From: an uncultured Clostridia bacterium
GTDB taxonomy: Bacteria; Bacillota_A; Clostridia; TANB77; CAG-508
Direction: 5' to 3'
DNA length: 32,824 nt
Assembly: GCA_944390995.1 (NCBI GenBank)
Contig: CALXSA010000012.1
Span: 1-32,824, forward strand
Shown: one piece after another, positions 17,823 to 26,148 of the stretch
How the letters are laid out: the number at the start of each line of letters is the position of its first letter
Position numbering within the stretch: the stretch's first letter is position 1
Translations under genes and position numbers: made by a program
The notes under the pieces: model-generated
The model's input: only the letters and a program-made list of their open reading frames with translations
Told to the model about the DNA's origin: nothing
Database searches by the model: none

Positions 17823-17851
17823 ATTATAAACTTTTTATAAACTCTTGTCAA
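17823..17851 (-). promoter_or_regulatory. Predicted promoter of second tRNA-Gly, full consensus
   Basis: Minus strand: -35 TTGACA (17846-17851), 17-bp spacer, -10 TATAAT (17823-17828), about 24 nt upstream of the tRNA 5' end. Confidence 0.75.
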
Positions 17852-17888
17852 TACTTTTTAAAAAATTTTATAAATTTTTTCGTAATAC

Positions 17889-17917
17889 TTGCATTCATTT
17901 TCATTTTGTGCTAATAT
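17889..17917 (+). promoter_or_regulatory. Predicted tRNA-Trp promoter
   Basis: -35 TTGCAT (17889-17894), 17-bp spacer, -10 TAATAT (17912-17917) with TGC directly before it. The tRNA begins about 17 nt downstream. Confidence 0.55.
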
Positions 17918-17933
17918 AATATAGTAATTTCAT

Positions 17934-18009
17934 AGGGGTATAGTGTCAATGGTTAGCATAATGGTCTCCAAAACCACAGGTGAGGGTTCGAATCCTTCTA
18001 CCCCTGCCA
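17934..18009 (+). tRNA. tRNA-Trp (anticodon CCA)
   Basis: A 76-nt gene with encoded CCA. Acceptor AGGGGTA/TACCCCT, anticodon loop CTCCAAA (anticodon CCA) closed by TGGT/ACCA with a non-pairing outermost A.C, T-arm GAGGG-TTCGAAT-CCTTC, discriminator G. It is read in the opposite direction from the two tRNA-Gly genes. Confidence 0.93.
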
Positions 18010-18015
18010 AGTATT

Positions 18016-18050
18016 ATGCACAATCATTGTATTGTGTGTTTTTTGTTTTT
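18016..18050 (+). terminator. Intrinsic terminator of tRNA-Trp
   Basis: ATGCACAAT (18016-18024) pairs with ATTGTGTGT (18031-18039), including two G.U pairs, followed by a long T-tract (18039-18050). Confidence 0.65.
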
Positions 18051-18116
18051 TAAATTCACTAAATACATTAATTACCCTATTTTAGGAATTACGAATAATT
18101 CAAAAAGGGTATGTAT

Positions 18117-18593
18117 ATGGATAATTCAAACGAAGAAAAAAAATTTATTAATAAAATTAAAAATAATAAACTAGTAAAAAAATTTTTGACAAAAGAAATA
18201 ATTTTATACGCTATTTTTGGCGTATTAACGACTTTAATCAATATAGGTTCATTTTATATAATGACCACATTTTTAAGTGTTGACGAGAATTTAGCTAATA
18301 ACATTGCAATTGTGCTTGCAGTTTTGTTTGCTTATGTTACAAATAAAGACTTAGTATTCCATTCAGAGGCTAAGGGCTTTGGCGAAAAGTTTATTGAGTT
18401 TTGCAAATTTATTTTAGGCAGACTTGTTACAATGTTTATTGAGTCAGTTGGTGGTTCGCTATTGTTTAAATATGCGCCTATCCCACCTATTGTAAGCAAG
18501 TGCATTATAACTGTAGTTGTTATAATTTTGAATTTTATAATTAGTAAGTTCTTTACTTTTAGAAGTTCTACTAAAGATGATGAAAATAATTAA
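18117..18593 (+). CDS. GtrA-like membrane protein
   Basis: A small GtrA/DPMS-type membrane protein (158 residues) with four predicted helices: IILYAIFGVLTTLINIGSFY, a second over NNIAIVLAVLFAYVTNKDLVF, a third over the FILGRLVTMFIES region and a fourth over IITVVVIILNFIISKFFTF. The N-terminus is Lys/Asn-rich. The FGVLTTLIN, YVTNKDLVF and NFIISKFFTFR signatures fit the family, which is thought to move polyprenyl-linked sugars across the membrane or to partner glycosyltransferases. ATG 18117 is chosen over ATG 18111 because AAAGGG lies about 7 nt before it and only 1 nt before the other. No glycosyltransferase is adjacent. Confidence 0.88.
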   Translation: MDNSNEEKKFINKIKNNKLVKKFLTKEIILYAIFGVLTTLINIGSFYIMTTFLSVDENLANNIAIVLAVLFAYVTNKDLVFHSEAKGFGEKFIEFCKFILGRLVTMFIESVGGSLLFKYAPIPPIVSKCIITVVVIILNFIISKFFTFRSSTKDDENN

Positions 18594-18695
18594 ATTAAAT
18601 ATTCGGGGGCTATTAGGAAGAAATCACTTATTGGGTTTTAGCATTTTTGCGTAACAAAAATGTCTATATCCAATGAAACAAGAATGGAGGTTTTT

Positions 18696-19292
18696 ATGTC
18701 TAATAGCTTTTTTGCGCCTTTTAAAATTTTAATTATTATTATTATATTTTTAATATTATTTATATGTATATTTTTTATTCCTGCTAACCCCAACTGGTCC
18801 TTTTCATCTAGTCCCGACCAGAACATTATTCTAGATATTAGTTCTTCTGGTTATGTTTGGCCATCTCCAGGATATACTACTATCAATTCATACTTTGGCT
18901 ATAGAACGTCTCCCACAGCTGGTGCTTCTTCTTACCACGCCGGACTTGATATAGGTGCACCTGAAGGTAGCAAACTTGTTGCGGTTACTTCTGGTCAAAT
19001 CACTTTTGCACAATTCCTCGGTGGCGGCGGATACACCATAACTTTAACTTCTGGGAATATGAAGTTTACTTATTGTCATGTTTCGCCATACTATATTGTT
19101 AAAGTTGGAGACTATGTAACACAAGGACAAGTTATAGGATATGTTGGTCCTAAAAATGTTTATGGTGTTAAGGGAAATCAATATAAAGACGAGAATGGAA
19201 ACCCTACTAATGGTGCTACTACTGGTCCACATCTCCATTTTGGACTAAGAATAAACGGAGAATACGCAGACCCACTTAGCCTTTTCGATTAG
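18696..19292 (+). CDS. Membrane-anchored LytM (M23) peptidase
   Basis: A 198-residue protein with one N-terminal membrane segment (about 10-29) and a short linker, then a LytM domain. The zinc and catalytic residues are present: H81 and D85 (YHAGLDIGAP), H128 (TYCHVS), H179 and H181 (GPHLHFGL). Unlike the two LytM proteins at 6638-9108 it has no coiled coil, so regulation by FtsX is unlikely. Before the last motif lies an insert (YGVKGNQYKDENGNP) longer than in those proteins. ATG 18696 is set by GGAGG 5 nt upstream; an in-frame ATG at 18660 has no ribosome binding site. It lies 102 nt after gtrA. Confidence 0.9.
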   Translation: MSNSFFAPFKILIIIIIFLILFICIFFIPANPNWSFSSSPDQNIILDISSSGYVWPSPGYTTINSYFGYRTSPTAGASSYHAGLDIGAPEGSKLVAVTSGQITFAQFLGGGGYTITLTSGNMKFTYCHVSPYYIVKVGDYVTQGQVIGYVGPKNVYGVKGNQYKDENGNPTNGATTGPHLHFGLRINGEYADPLSLFD

Positions 19293-19366
19293 GCTTTATG
19301 GGGCTGCGTAAATCACATTATTTATTTATTAATTTTATGTCTATTTGATTAAAATGCTTCTTTTGT

Positions 19367-19960
19367 CTACATATCTTCGTCTTCATTTCTATTGTCTTCG
19401 ATTATTTCTTGCTCGTCATCTATTTTCTTTTTATTAGAATTATTGCGTTTTGCATCTGCTTTGTTTGAAGATTTATTATTGTCAAAAATATTTTCATTAT
19501 AAATATTTTCGTCTTCTGCAACCTGCTCGCTATGGCAATGTTCACAATCTCCTATGCATTCATATTCTTCATCAGAATTCCAATCTAATTCAATTATGTT
19601 GTTGCATTTTGGACATTTTATTTCGTCTTTTTCTCCATCTTCAATATCAGTAGTAAATTCATAATTACAATATGGACAAATTATTTCAAATTCATAATTA
19701 TCGTCCTCATCATAAATGTCGCCTTCTATTTCATCTACTAATGATTGAACTTCTTCAAGTCTATTGTTGATTGCCATTTGTCTGTCTTCAACCTCTTTTA
19801 TTCTTGCATCCATCAAAGCTGTTAATCTATCCACAATATCCATGAAAATAAATGTTAATTCCATAATCTTCTCTTTCGAGTAAATTAAATCCTGTGGCTC
19901 TTTAATATTATTTTCTAAATCTTCCAATATTTTTTTATATTTACCCTTTATATCAGACAT
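19367..19960 (-). CDS. Zinc-ribbon protein, CD1247 N-terminal-domain-like
   Basis: A 197-residue cytoplasmic protein of unknown function. Residues 1-80 are helical and charged (KKILEDLENNIKEPQDLIYS to NNRLEEVQSLVDEIEGDIYD). A zinc ribbon follows at about 90-125 (CPYC and CPKC 20-odd residues apart), with an extra CIGDCEHC cluster at about 135. The tail is low-complexity Asn/Asp/Lys. The N-terminal part and its position directly after efp match a clostridial family named after C. difficile CD1247; I hold this from memory at moderate confidence. It starts 33 nt after the efp stop and is likely co-transcribed. Confidence 0.75.
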   Translation of the reverse strand: MSDIKGKYKKILEDLENNIKEPQDLIYSKEKIMELTFIFMDIVDRLTALMDARIKEVEDRQMAINNRLEEVQSLVDEIEGDIYDEDDNYEFEIICPYCNYEFTTDIEDGEKDEIKCPKCNNIIELDWNSDEEYECIGDCEHCHSEQVAEDENIYNENIFDNNKSSNKADAKRNNSNKKKIDDEQEIIEDNRNEDEDM

Positions 19961-19993
19961 AAAAACCTCACATTCCGACTAAAAAACGTCTAA

Positions 19994-20560
19994 CTAAACT
20001 CTTTCCATATATTCGCCAGTTCTTGTGTCTATTCTTACAACATCTCCAATGTTTACAAATAGAGGCACTGTAAGCTTATATCCATTTTCAAGTGTAGCTG
20101 GTTTTCCTGATGTTGTTGTAGTATTTCCAGCAAAGCCTGGTTCTGTATATGTAACTTCCAATTCAACAAACATTGGTGGTTCTACAGAGAATACATTTCC
20201 TTTAAAAGATAATATTTTAACATTCATATTTTCCTTCAAGAATTTTAATCCATCACCAATTTGTTCTGCATTAAGTGGTAATTGCTCATATGTTTCATTA
20301 TCCATGAAATAGTATAAGCCACCATCATTATATAAATATTGCATTTCCCTTTTTTCAATTTCTGCTCCTGGGAATTTCTCAGAAGGGTTAAAAGTTTTTT
20401 CTAAAACTGCACCTGTTATAACATTTTTAAGTTTTGTTCTAACAAAAGCTGCTCCCTTTCCTGGTTTAACATGTTGAAATTCAACTACCTTAAATACATT
20501 TCCATCCATTTCAAATGTTGTTCCGTTTCTAAAATCTCCTGCCATATATACTTCTGCCAT
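19994..20560 (-). CDS. efp: Elongation factor P
   Basis: Rescues ribosomes stalled at proline stretches by binding between the P and E sites. The 188-residue length and three beta-barrel domains are usual. The tip loop that carries the modified residue is [16 protein letters not shown] (about 31-46). The C-terminal signature [20 protein letters not shown] and [17 protein letters not shown] are clear. ATG 20560 has AAAGGGG about 9 nt upstream; a second in-frame ATG five codons on is less well placed. It lies downstream of an Xaa-Pro peptidase gene, as in many Firmicutes. It also has a predicted promoter at 20606-20634. Confidence 0.97.
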   Translation of the reverse strand: MAEVYMAGDFRNGTTFEMDGNVFKVVEFQHVKPGKGAAFVRTKLKNVITGAVLEKTFNPSEKFPGAEIEKREMQYLYNDGGLYYFMDNETYEQLPLNAEQIGDGLKFLKENMNVKILSFKGNVFSVEPPMFVELEVTYTEPGFAGNTTTTSGKPATLENGYKLTVPLFVNIGDVVRIDTRTGEYMERV

Positions 20561-20605
20561 TTTTTATTACCCCTTTCAAAAATTAACATAAATTTAACAT
20601 TTACT

Positions 20606-20634
20606 ATTTTATCATAAAATTCCAACTAAATCAA
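20606..20634 (-). promoter_or_regulatory. Predicted efp promoter
   Basis: Minus strand: -35 TTGATT (20629-20634), 17-bp spacer, -10 TAAAAT (20606-20611) with TGA before it. The leader would be about 40 nt. Confidence 0.5.
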
Positions 20635-20651
20635 GCATAATATTATATTTT

Positions 20652-21719
20652 TCACCCACCTACTACTATATAATTCTTATCAGATTTAGTAAGATTTATA
20701 CTTCCAGATTTTGTAATCAAAACCGTATCCTCTATTCTAACTCCAAAACTTCCTGGAATATAAATACCTGGTTCGTTTGTGACAACCATGTTTTCCTTTA
20801 AACAATTGTCATTTTTTCCATTCACAAAAGGTCTCTCATGTATTTCTAGACCTACTCCATGACCCAAACTGTGAATTAGGCTATATCCATTTAATTTAAA
20901 GTCATTTTCTACCATTTTTGAAATCATTCTAATTGATGCACCGTCTTTGTATTCTTTTAAAGTTTGCAATTCATTTTTTAGTACTAAATCATAAACATTT
21001 TGTGCTTGAACTGGCACATATCCTGCAAAAATTGTTCTTGTCATGTCCGACATGTAGCCCTTGTATTGGCAACCCATGTCTATTGTAATTGGGTCTCCAA
21101 CTTCAATTTTTTTATCTGTTGGTACTGCATGAGGCTTTGAACTGTTTTTGCCTGAAGCCACAATTGTATCAAATGCCAAACCATCTGCACCATTTTCTCT
21201 AAAGAATTTTTCTATTTCAAAAGCGACTTCTTTTTCAGTCATTCCAACCTTTATATAGTCACAAATATGTTTAAAGCACAAATCTGTTATATAGCATGCT
21301 TTTTCTATTAACCCTATTTCCTCTGTGTCTTTTAACATACGCTGTTTTTCAATTAAATTTTCAGTTTCCTCGAAATTATTTATTTTGTATTTTTCAATAT
21401 ATTTTTTATATGTTGCATATGTGATATAATTTTCTTCAAAGCCAACATTTTCGCAAAACATAAAGAAATTCTCGTAATCATCTCTAGAAACGTTTGCAAT
21501 ATCATTTACTATTATTCCATCATTTATTGTTAATGTAGATTTAACATCTTCCAAATACCTACTATCTGTTATATAAAAATTTTCTTTTCTTGTTATTAGC
21601 AGTACTCCCTCTGCTTGTATTCCAGTAAGGTATCTAATATTAATGGGATTCGATATTATCATTCCTTGCATATTTTCCATATTTATTTTGTCTCTTAACC
21701 ATTTAATCTTAGGATTCAT
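20652..21719 (-). CDS. M24 family Xaa-Pro aminopeptidase
   Basis: A cytoplasmic metallopeptidase that releases N-terminal residues before proline; 355 residues, the length of the short Firmicutes form. The creatinase-like N domain spans about 1-125. The pita-bread catalytic domain has the five metal ligands in order: Asp in TIDMG, Asp in SDMTRTI, His in HSLGHGVG, Glu in TNEPGIY and Glu in VRIEDT. ATG 21719 has AAGGGGG 7 nt upstream. It lies between a prepilin peptidase and efp; linkage to efp is common in Firmicutes. Confidence 0.94.
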   Translation of the reverse strand: MNPKIKWLRDKINMENMQGMIISNPINIRYLTGIQAEGVLLITRKENFYITDSRYLEDVKSTLTINDGIIVNDIANVSRDDYENFFMFCENVGFEENYITYATYKKYIEKYKINNFEETENLIEKQRMLKDTEEIGLIEKACYITDLCFKHICDYIKVGMTEKEVAFEIEKFFRENGADGLAFDTIVASGKNSSKPHAVPTDKKIEVGDPITIDMGCQYKGYMSDMTRTIFAGYVPVQAQNVYDLVLKNELQTLKEYKDGASIRMISKMVENDFKLNGYSLIHSLGHGVGLEIHERPFVNGKNDNCLKENMVVTNEPGIYIPGSFGVRIEDTVLITKSGSINLTKSDKNYIVVGG

Positions 21720-21768
21720 AAAATTTCCCCCTTTTATGATTCGTATAATTTCTATGTTTTATTCTCAA

Positions 21769-22509
21769 TTAATATGTCCCAAGTGAAAATATTTTTAATA
21801 ACACAAACAATAAATCTGGAGTTGATACATATATAGGAATTATGCTGGCAACCACAATAAACGGACCAAATGGGATGTATTCGCCAATTTTCCTTTTTCT
21901 AGCAATTAAAATTACTATTCCAACTATTGCAGCAAATAGGAATGCCATTACTGAGATCATTATTATGTTTAGCCATCCAAAGAAAAGTCCCAAAGCTCCC
22001 ATAAATTTCACGTCTCCAAAGCCCATCGCTTCTTTTCCCGCAATAGCACCACCAATTAGCGTGATTAATAGGAATATGCCTCCACCAACAAGCATTCCCA
22101 ACATGCTGTCAATAAAAATACCTATTCCTCCACCTGTTATTAATAATGTTTTGATAAAAGTAAAAATAAGTCCAGTTTCAAACATTGTAAGTGTTAATCT
22201 ATTTGGTATAATTTGCAATCTAAAGTCGATTATAAATGCTATTAAAAGCATTGGAATTAATATCATGTATTGAATTGTGTCAATATTTAGACCATTAAAG
22301 AATAGTAGCGCAATATATGCCACAGCTACAATTACCATTAATAAATATTTTGGCTTAGCATTTTTTAAATATTCCTTAAAGAAATCTCTTGACAAAACTT
22401 TTTTATATTCTGGTAGTCTTAAATTACACCAGTCAATCCATTGTCCCATTATCAAACCTATAATTCCTGCTACTACATAAGTTAGTATATGTAAATCATT
22501 AATGTACAT
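21769..22509 (-). CDS. A24 family prepilin peptidase, cysteine-poor N-terminal domain
   Basis: A membrane aspartyl protease that cleaves type IV pilin-like leaders; 246 residues with about seven helices. The two catalytic aspartates are in AFIIDFRLQIIPN and in GFGDVKFMGALG. The usual N-terminal domain with two CxxC pairs, associated with zinc binding and N-methylation, is shortened: GQWIDWCNLRLPEYKK is followed directly by a charged segment without further Cys. It may cleave without methylating. The likely substrate in this window is the pilin-like protein at 29884. It sits between yqeG (25 nt) and the Xaa-Pro peptidase (49 nt), suggesting one operon. Confidence 0.9.
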   Translation of the reverse strand: MYINDLHILTYVVAGIIGLIMGQWIDWCNLRLPEYKKVLSRDFFKEYLKNAKPKYLLMVIVAVAYIALLFFNGLNIDTIQYMILIPMLLIAFIIDFRLQIIPNRLTLTMFETGLIFTFIKTLLITGGGIGIFIDSMLGMLVGGGIFLLITLIGGAIAGKEAMGFGDVKFMGALGLFFGWLNIIMISVMAFLFAAIVGIVILIARKRKIGEYIPFGPFIVVASIIPIYVSTPDLLFVLLKIFSLGTY

Positions 22510-22534
22510 TTTCTTCCCCCGTTTTTATAAATAT

Positions 22535-23044
22535 CTATTTTAATGTTTTCTTTCTCTTAGCTTCTTCATATTTCTTTATAACAAATTTTTCGAAAGGTCT
22601 TTTTATTTTTGTTAATAAATAATCTTTCTCCTCAATCGGCTTAACCAGAATTGAAAACATATCGCACCTATTTGCTCCCAAAACATCTGTAAAAATCTGG
22701 TCTCCAACAACTGCAATATTCTCGCTTTCTAATTTCAAAAGTGCTTGCGCCCTTTTAAAGCCTGACTTTAAAGGTTTTTTTCCAAAGAAAATATATGGCA
22801 CATCAATTATTTTAGCTACAGCAGTTACTTTTTCAATTTTGTTGCTATTAGATAATATGCATATCTTTATTCCTTTAGACTTAAGTTCCTTTGCCCAGTC
22901 AGACACTCCAACAGGCATCTTTCTATCTAAGTTAATTAATGTATTATCTACATCTAGCACTAAACCTTTAATATTGTTTTTATCTAAAAGCTCTAGGCTT
23001 ATATCTTTTACACTATCTAAATACTCATTCGGATATAATAACAT
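22535..23044 (-). CDS. yqeG: YqeG family HAD IIIA-type phosphatase
   Basis: A 169-residue HAD-superfamily phosphatase of the YqeG group; substrate not established, phosphatidylglycerophosphate-type activity has been shown for relatives. Motif I is LVLDVDNTLINLD (about 28-40), motif II is CILSNSNK, the motif III Lys is in FFGKKPLKSGF, and motif IV is VVGDQIFTDVLGANR. The start at 23044 follows GGGGGAA about 10 nt upstream. It is the first gene of a probable operon with the prepilin peptidase and the Xaa-Pro peptidase, read from a promoter at 23079-23108. Confidence 0.93.
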   Translation of the reverse strand: MLLYPNEYLDSVKDISLELLDKNNIKGLVLDVDNTLINLDRKMPVGVSDWAKELKSKGIKICILSNSNKIEKVTAVAKIIDVPYIFFGKKPLKSGFKRAQALLKLESENIAVVGDQIFTDVLGANRCDMFSILVKPIEEKDYLLTKIKRPFEKFVIKKYEEAKRKKTLK

Positions 23045-23078
23045 TATAACATTGTTCCCCCATTTCTTTTACGCAATA

Positions 23079-23108
23079 ATATTATCAAAGAAACTTGCCT
23101 TTTGTCAA
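23079..23108 (-). promoter_or_regulatory. Predicted yqeG operon promoter
   Basis: Minus strand: consensus -35 TTGACA (23103-23108), 18-bp spacer, -10 TAATAT (23079-23084) with TGA before it, in the gap after dprA. Confidence 0.6.
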
Positions 23109-23117
23109 TACTGTTTC

Positions 23118-23787
23118 TTATATTATGTTATCTAAAATATCGCTCACTTCAGTTACCGGAATTGCTCCTTCTTTTATAAGCATATTGGTTCCATAAGAAT
23201 TGTCACTAGAAATATTGCCGGGTAATGCATACACGTCTCTGCCTTGTTCTAGTGCGTGTCCTACTGTAATCATAGTACCACTTCTCTTTTTCGCCTCAAC
23301 CACCAGTACTCCGTCAGAAAGTCCGCTAATAATTCTGTTTCTTATTGGAAAATTAAGCTTATCCGGTTTAGTCCCTAATGGATATTCTGTAATAACTGCA
23401 CCATTTTTTCGAATAATATCTTTGTAAAGCCACATGTTTTCTGGCGGATAAACTTCGTCTAGTCCACTTCCGAAGCACTGCAATAGTTTTTCCATTTGCA
23501 TTTAGAGCTCCAAGATGAGCAAATGTATCTATTCCTTTTGCCATTCCGCTTATGATGCAAACTCCTTCCTTGGCCAGCTCATAAGCAAACTTATATGCAT
23601 TTCTTTTTCCATATTCTGTATAATTTCTGCAACCAACTATCGCTATAGACTTTTCATTTAATAAGTCCACGTTACCCAGTACATACAGGGTTTGCGGCTT
23701 AGCATATATGTGCTTAAGTTTCTCCGGATAGTTTGCATCTATCATACTCATTGTTTTAATCTTGTCTACTTTTAGTTTTATGTTCAT
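23118..23787 (-). pseudogene. dprA: DNA processing protein DprA, single +1 frameshift
   Basis: DprA loads RecA onto incoming single-stranded DNA during transformation. Residues read in one frame up to NANGKTIAVL, then continue in the +1 frame as GSGLDEVYPPENMW. Both pieces are good DprA: IAIVGCRNYTEYG and ISGMAKGIDTFAH before, FPIRNRIISGLSDGVLVVEA and SGTMITVGHALEQGR after. Dropping one base, the C at minus-strand position 23472 in GTG-CTT-CGG-AAG, restores a 222-residue Rossmann-fold core. The N-terminal SAM and C-terminal winged-helix domains of longer DprA are absent. The start is ATG 23787 (AAGGAG 9 nt upstream); an upstream TTG at 23793 is less likely. It could be a true pseudogene, a sequencing error or programmed frameshifting. 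Confidence 0.88.
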
Positions 23788-23790
23788 ACA

Positions 23791-23815
23791 CAATTTCTCC
23801 TTTTTAAAGAAATTG
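23791..23815 (-). promoter_or_regulatory. Hairpin over the dprA ribosome binding site
   Basis: CAATTTCT (23791-23798 on the + strand) is the exact inverse of AGAAATTG (23808-23815), with a 9-nt loop. On the minus-strand mRNA the AAGGAG binding site straddles loop and stem, just upstream of the dprA start codon. It could lower translation; seen in sequence only. Confidence 0.45.
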
Positions 23816-23861
23816 CCCCCGAACCATATTTTTATTCTAAATGTTTTTGTAGTATTCTTTA

Positions 23862-24722
23862 TTACTCACTTTTTCTGTTTGACTCTGTCATTTTAGCAGC
23901 TTTAACTACATTTTCCATAAGCATTGCAATTGTCATAGGACCTACTCCACCCGGTACAGGCGTTATATGTGATGCCTTTTTGGCAACATTTTCGAAATCT
24001 ACATCTCCAACAAGTTTCCCCTCATCATTTCTATTAATTCCTACATCTATCACAACTGCCCCTGTTTTTACCATGTCCTCTTTAACAAACTTTGGTCTAC
24101 CTAAAGCCGCAATCAAAACATCTGCCTCTTTTGTTATTTCGCCTATATTCTGTGTTTTAGAATGGCACACAGTAACTGTAGCATTCTTGCTTAACAAGCA
24201 TTGTATTAAAGGCTTTCCAACAATATTGCTCCTTCCAATAATAACTGCTCTTTTGCCCTCTATCGGAATGTTGTACTCCTCCAACATTCTAATAACGCCA
24301 TGTGGTGTACATGAAATGAACGCATCCTCTCCAATAGAAAGCCTGCCAACATTAACAGGATTAAAGCCGTCCACATCTTTTTTGTAATCTATTAAATTGA
24401 ATGCCTCTCTTATGTCCAAATGCTGTGGTATTGGGCTTTGAAGCAAAATACCATGTACATCTTCTCTTTTATTTAGTTCCTGTATTAAACTAAGTAGTTC
24501 CTCCTGAGTTGTATCCTGTCCCTTCAAAAACTCCTCAAACTCTATTCCAATTTCATTGCAAGCCCTGCTTTTATTTCTCACATACACGCTTGAAGCTTTA
24601 TCATCTCCAACCATTATAACTGCAAGCTTTGGTATTATTCCTTTCTGCTTTAATTTATCCACTTCTATTTTTAAGTTTGCTCTAATTTTTTTTGCAAGCT
24701 CTTTACCATCAATTAGTTCCAT
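23862..24722 (-). CDS. folD: Bifunctional methylenetetrahydrofolate dehydrogenase/cyclohydrolase
   Basis: Interconverts 5,10-methylene-, methenyl- and 10-formyl-tetrahydrofolate in the cytoplasm. It has 286 residues from the ATG. The catalytic YVRNK tyrosine and lysine, QSPIPQHLD, KDVDGFNPVN, the dinucleotide-binding VIIGRSNIVGKP and the closing TPVPGGVGPMT are all intact. ATG 24722 is used here. An in-frame TTG at 24728 is also possible: it lies 6 nt after AAGGGA, against 12 nt for the ATG. Together with thyA and folA it gives a one-carbon/thymidylate cluster on one strand. Confidence 0.96.
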   Translation of the reverse strand: MELIDGKELAKKIRANLKIEVDKLKQKGIIPKLAVIMVGDDKASSVYVRNKSRACNEIGIEFEEFLKGQDTTQEELLSLIQELNKREDVHGILLQSPIPQHLDIREAFNLIDYKKDVDGFNPVNVGRLSIGEDAFISCTPHGVIRMLEEYNIPIEGKRAVIIGRSNIVGKPLIQCLLSKNATVTVCHSKTQNIGEITKEADVLIAALGRPKFVKEDMVKTGAVVIDVGINRNDEGKLVGDVDFENVAKKASHITPVPGGVGPMTIAMLMENVVKAAKMTESNRKSE

Positions 24723-24740
24723 TTTCAATCAAATTCCCTT

Positions 24741-25550
24741 CTAAAAAAACTTTATAACCTCAACAACAAGGTTTCCCTTTTTAGTAGTGTTTAATACTTC
24801 TCCAACTTTAAATCTTCCTTTGCCTCTGACTGTGATAACATCGTCCTTTTTCACCTCTTTTGAGCCCTTTGTAAAAAGCTCATGGTTCACAAAAACTCTT
24901 TCCTCTTTTATAATTTCCAACGCTTTTGCCCTTGATGTCCTCAGTGCTTCAGAAAGCAAACTATCCAATCTCATTGAAGGAATTATAACATTTAAAACTT
25001 TAGTTTTTGGTTCTTCAACATTAAGCTCCTTTAACGAAACAAGCTCGAACTCAGCCTTGCTAAACCTTTTTAATTGCTTAAGCCCTTCTAAAACATACTG
25101 CTGCGCTTCCTTCAAAACAATTATATCTGCACCATCTTTGCAGGTTATTATGTCTCCTACCTTTTCTCTTTTCATTCCAATTTTTATAATTGCGCCCAAG
25201 TAATCTCTGTGGAAGTACATTCCTTTTAGCTCATTTGGAAGTATTATTCTAATAACGCCAAAGATAGTATCAAGAGAAAACTGGTTGTTTTCAACCAATT
25301 CCTCTAGCTTACTCGGATATATTGCTAAAACTGTTCTCTCCGCATTTTCATAACCACCACTGGCAATGTAATTATCTATTCTTAATTCTTTTATAACTTT
25401 TTCTAGTAATTGTCTCTGAGCAAGATTTAAAAAATCAGTATACTCAATTGAATTTCTCTTATTACTTTGTTCAATCTTGTCAAACAATCTCGACACTAAA
25501 ATTTTGTCTTCCTCATCTCCAATTTTACTTAAAATTTTCTGTCTGTCCAA
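24741..25550 (-). CDS. ylmH: S4-domain RNA-binding protein YlmH
   Basis: A YlmH homologue (269 residues). In B. subtilis YlmH has been linked to ribosome-associated quality control. Residues about 1-75 and 76-160 form the YlmH-specific N-terminal domains (LNLAQRQLLEKVIKEL, YFHRDYLGAIIKIGMKREKVGDI). The S4 domain is at about 190-255 (MRLDSLLSEALRTSRAKALE, FVNHELFTKGSKEVKKDDVI). Translation appears to start at TTG 25550, just after AGGAAG, and 8 nt after the folA stop. ylmH usually sits beside division genes, so a place between folA and folD is uncommon. Confidence 0.92.
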   Translation of the reverse strand: MDRQKILSKIGDEEDKILVSRLFDKIEQSNKRNSIEYTDFLNLAQRQLLEKVIKELRIDNYIASGGYENAERTVLAIYPSKLEELVENNQFSLDTIFGVIRIILPNELKGMYFHRDYLGAIIKIGMKREKVGDIITCKDGADIIVLKEAQQYVLEGLKQLKRFSKAEFELVSLKELNVEEPKTKVLNVIIPSMRLDSLLSEALRTSRAKALEIIKEERVFVNHELFTKGSKEVKKDDVITVRGKGRFKVGEVLNTTKKGNLVVEVIKFF

Positions 25551-25558
25551 CTTTCTTC

Positions 25559-26041
25559 CTACTTTCTTATATATGTTATAAACTCATACTCATACGGTTC
25601 CTTCTCAGCTCCCTGCTCTCTCTCAGCTTCTTCCCACTCATCCTCGCTAAGTTTTGGGAAATACGCATCTCCCTCAAACACCTTATGAATCTTTGTCATA
25701 TAAATTTTATCTGCTTTTTTTAGAAGCTGATTGTAAATAATAGCTCCGCCAATTATAAAATTCTCCTCATTTGGGTCAATATACCTGTCTAGCTGCTCTA
25801 TATCATTTACCACTTCCACATTTTCATTATTCACAACATACCCTAAATCTCTAGTTAAAATTATGTGCCTTCTGTCTGGCAAAACTTTTCCCAAAGACTC
25901 GAATGTCTTCCTTCCCATAATTATTGTATGGCCTGTTGTAAGTTCTTTAAACCTTTTCATATCCTCTGGTATGTGCCATAAAAGTTTATTATTTTTTCCA
26001 ATAACATTATTTTCTGAAATTGCTACTACAATACTTAGCAT
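25559..26041 (-). CDS. folA: Dihydrofolate reductase
   Basis: Reduces dihydrofolate to tetrahydrofolate with NADPH, renewing the cofactor oxidised by thymidylate synthase. The 160-residue length is usual. Motifs: IVVAISENNVIGKNNKLLWH with the LLWHIPEDMKRFKELT active-site helix, HTIIMGRKTFESLG, and FIIGGAIIYNQLL. The acidic active-site residue (E in HIPEDM) and the Gly pair of IGGA are present. ATG 26041 has GAGGAGG 7 nt upstream. It lies 107 nt after thyA on the same strand. Confidence 0.97.
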   Translation of the reverse strand: MLSIVVAISENNVIGKNNKLLWHIPEDMKRFKELTTGHTIIMGRKTFESLGKVLPDRRHIILTRDLGYVVNNENVEVVNDIEQLDRYIDPNEENFIIGGAIIYNQLLKKADKIYMTKIHKVFEGDAYFPKLSEDEWEEAEREQGAEKEPYEYEFITYIRK

Positions 26042-26148
26042 TATATTTCCTCCTCTTTATTGTTCCAATATTTTTTCTATATATCTTTTTTTGAGAGCAA
26101 ACATTTTCACTTCATAGTCAATGTCTCGAGCTCCATTTATAGTAACGT

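Noticed and set aside
18642..18662. Terminator or operator between gtrA and the LytM gene
   Set aside because: CATTTTTG-CGTAA-CAAAAATG is a perfect 8-bp inverted repeat, but it is very AT-rich and has no T-run after it; chance cannot be excluded.
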